From contig JABWDB010000001.1 of the NCBI GenBank assembly GCA_019614645.1, forward strand, positions 16,161,501-16,225,500: 64,000 nt of DNA, written 5' to 3'. Positions within the stretch are counted from its first letter, which is position 1; each line of letters opens with the position of its first letter. The notes under the pieces were generated by a model. It made no database searches, was not told the origin of the DNA, and saw nothing but the letters and a program-made list of their open reading frames with translations. The translations under genes and the position numbers were made by a program. This document shows, piece after piece, positions 61,775 to 64,000 of this stretch. This DNA is from Stratiolaelaps scimitus (lineage: Eukaryota; Arthropoda; Arachnida; Mesostigmata; Laelapidae).

Positions 61775-64000
61775 CACTTTAAAATAAGGTTGAACACTTC
61801 TGATGATATTCAAGAAGCAACAAAGGAGCTAACTTACCTCGTCCTCAATCGACAGAGCAGGATAAAAGAAAACAGAGAAAATTTAAAATATCTTTGCGAA
61901 TCGCCTTAGTAGCGATCTGGCCTTAAATTGGCATACAGATTGCAGAGTACACTCTGTGGGACCTCTCTCTCTCAATTCGGATTAGTTGTACGCGTTCACC
62001 GTCGCAAAGCAAGCCGCCCAAATTCGATCGTCGTCTAAATCGCGTCTGCAATCGGCCAATTAGCCCTTTACTAGCCGAAGAACGAGGTACTTGTGCAATT
62101 TGAGCCTCATATCGTGTATTCGAATAGTAGCCGTAGTGTTGTTACTCGCAGCACATTTGAATTTCACAGCTATTCGTGGTCGTTGGTGCCCGTGGCTGGT
62201 GTTGCATATCGCAGTGGGTATTAGCAGAGCTACGGGGCAAAGCCTGTTATCTCCAGCCGCGTTGGGTTAGCAGTCTAAACCAACTCCGAGAGGAGAAAAG
62301 GTGAAATCCGATACAGTGGAGCCCGCTTCTCAGCCACCCATACACAGGGCGTGGGGGGAAAGTGCTAAGAGACGGTCGAGGCCTGATGATAAAGGCAGTC
62401 AGCCCGTTCATAAATTGGATTAGATGTTCATTTGCAGTTTAAATCAGCGCCTCAGCCGAACCGCTACTGAGCACTATTGCTGCCACTGGCATTGACAGCA
62501 GTCTTGTGGCCAAACGGCCAATTGTGTGTCGGCCGAGTGATGACGATGCGCACAAGCCCGCAATTTTACTACTGTCGGTGATACTAATTACCCCATCGTG
62601 CTGAGTCAGCTCTACGTTCATCTGTCTTAGGCTACCTCTGCATTGGTAGGGCTTCACTGGTGTTCCCTCGAAGTCTGGACCCTGGACATCACCAAGCCGT
62701 ATGAGGGAGGGCTTGCACAGTCTGCAAGCAGCAGCAGGAACCGCACTGGTGATACGACCACCTCGTGATCTTCAATTCTACCCCTGGTCGTTCAATGTGT
62801 CTTTCTCTCTATGTGGCGCGTATCGTGTATGCATATGTGTGAGTATGTATCTTTGTCCTCATCTTCGATCTCTCTCTCTCTCTCAATTCTCGCGCTCTTC
62901 TCGTGCTTTCTCGACGCGGCCGGGCAAAGCTATGCGACCTCGCGTGCTCTGCAGACCGCCCTGTGAGTGCCTGGGGGGGTTCGCAGTAGCATTCCTCGTT
63001 GCCTGCCCTTCAGGCTGCTCGCCTCTCTTCCTAGGGTTCACATCTTTAACACGCTCTTTCGTTCAATAGAAACAGCTATGCCGCGATATACCCAGGAAGA
63101 GAAGGAATGCTCTCTCTGTCTCCCCATCTCTCTTATTGCTCTCGCTGGCGATGCAATCGTGGAGAATGTTTCAGCCCGCATCCGTCCAGTGCGGATGGCG
63201 ACCCCCGACCTCCCTAGGTACCCTGAATGTATCGTGAAGCCATCTTGTGGTCCCATACGATGGTCGTCGCGGTGGCGCCGTTGGGACATTGCAGTTGTAG
63301 CGCAGAAGCGCATTCTCACCGGCGGCACGCACTCCTCACCTCATCCGCGCTCTCCTCCAACAGGAGATTGTCTAAGGTCCCCTCGTACCTCTGCAGGCTG
63401 TGAGCGGACAGGGAGGGCCGGTGGCGGGTCGGTCGGTGCAGCCGAGGCACGCTATGGCAAAAGCGCTGCGCCTTGGCCCAATAGTAAAGAAGACAGTGGG
63501 CATCTCGGGCTTTGCCTGCTGCTGGCATCTGCACCGGTGGTTGTGCCCAGTGGCTGAAGCGGCGCCGGCGGCTGCCGTTCCGGGATTAAATAAAAGATCA
63601 GCCAGAGGAAATCCCATCGCGGTTTTCCTATGCATTGTGTGTATGTGTGTGTGTGTGTGTGTTTGTGTGAGGGAGTGAATGTAGCGTACGGGGTGGAGGG
63701 ATTCGTCGTGCGAACGGCCTGTGCCCGTTTGAGCAGGTATCTGAACGGAGTCGCTAGGTTGTTGGAGGTATGCAAGCCGGCCGGCCGTCCATATCCCACA
63801 GTTTCTCTCCACCCCTGCTCGTCCGTAAGCTCGCTCTCGGCCTGCAGTGCAGTGTAGTTTAGGATGCTCCCTGCGCACTGCCAGATCCGACATCGGCCTG
63901 CCTGCCCTGTCGTCTGACTACAGGCGACTCAAACGGGGACCGACCCACTCAAAGCTGCACTGCTGTCACCCTATTCGCTACCTGTCCCATTCGCTACTCG
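61775..64000. other. Non-coding right end, no gene recognised
   Basis: AT-moderate to 62.3 kb, then a GC-rich island to the window end with a (CT)n tract (62869-62884) and a (TG)n tract (63636-63668). The longest plus-strand frame (to 63557) is biased and overlaps equally long minus frames, so it is not called. Confidence 0.45.
63636..63668. repeat. Imperfect (TG)n microsatellite
   Basis: About fifteen TG units with one TA and one TT interruption. Confidence 0.95.

Noticed and set aside
1..64000. CRISPR arrays, rRNA, bacterial operons, intact transposons
   Set aside because: No regularly spaced long repeats, no rRNA-like conserved blocks, no ribosome-binding-site-spaced gene strings, and no intact transposase or integrase frame were seen.

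Overview
The window looks like nuclear DNA of an arthropod, most likely an acarine and best guess a parasitiform mite. This is inferred from spliced genes with very long introns, an arthropod Beaten-path-like immunoglobulin exon, remains of a LINE whose reverse transcriptase resembles those common in mites and ticks, very many short microsatellites, and no bacterial operon structure. No species can be fixed from the sequence alone. Most of the 64 kb is non-coding, and almost all longer open frames lie in low-complexity GC-rich DNA and are not genes.

Left end, minus strand (1-18.9 kb): the 5' part of a secreted or membrane Ig-domain gene, probably of the Beat family. A V-type Ig exon (342-812) is bounded by splice sites in phase 1-1. 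A candidate first coding exon lies 18 kb upstream (18818-18902) with a strong CAG|GTGAGT donor. Joining the two in the phase set by the splice sites gives a convincing signal peptide. The 18 kb between is intron 1. The gene runs off the left edge, and a GC-rich stretch at about 19-20.8 kb is the likely 5'UTR/promoter area.

Middle (29.9-32.8 kb): a decayed non-LTR retrotransposon. ORF1 (PHD-like zinc finger plus coiled coil) and the start of ORF2 lie on the minus strand. The rest of the reverse transcriptase and the C-terminal domain lie on the plus strand directly to the right. This is the layout expected of a single insertion with a twin-priming 5' inversion.

Right part, minus strand (about 54.2-43.4 kb): two exon-like fragments, in the right order, resemble the second half of a protein tyrosine phosphatase domain. 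They have a degenerate WPD-loop and no active-site cysteine motif that I could find, so they are either a divergent pseudophosphatase gene or a decayed copy. Weaker exon candidates are listed with low confidence (minus 38.2, 48.6, 54.1 and 58.5 kb; plus 46.5 and 55.4 kb).

The background is a compositional mosaic: GC-rich, purine/pyrimidine-biased islands recur every few kb and alternate with AT-rich DNA that carries most of the (TA)n arrays. One tRNA-like element with box A, box B and a T-run lies at 61.6-61.8 kb. I see no rRNA, CRISPR array, intact transposase or complete single-exon gene.
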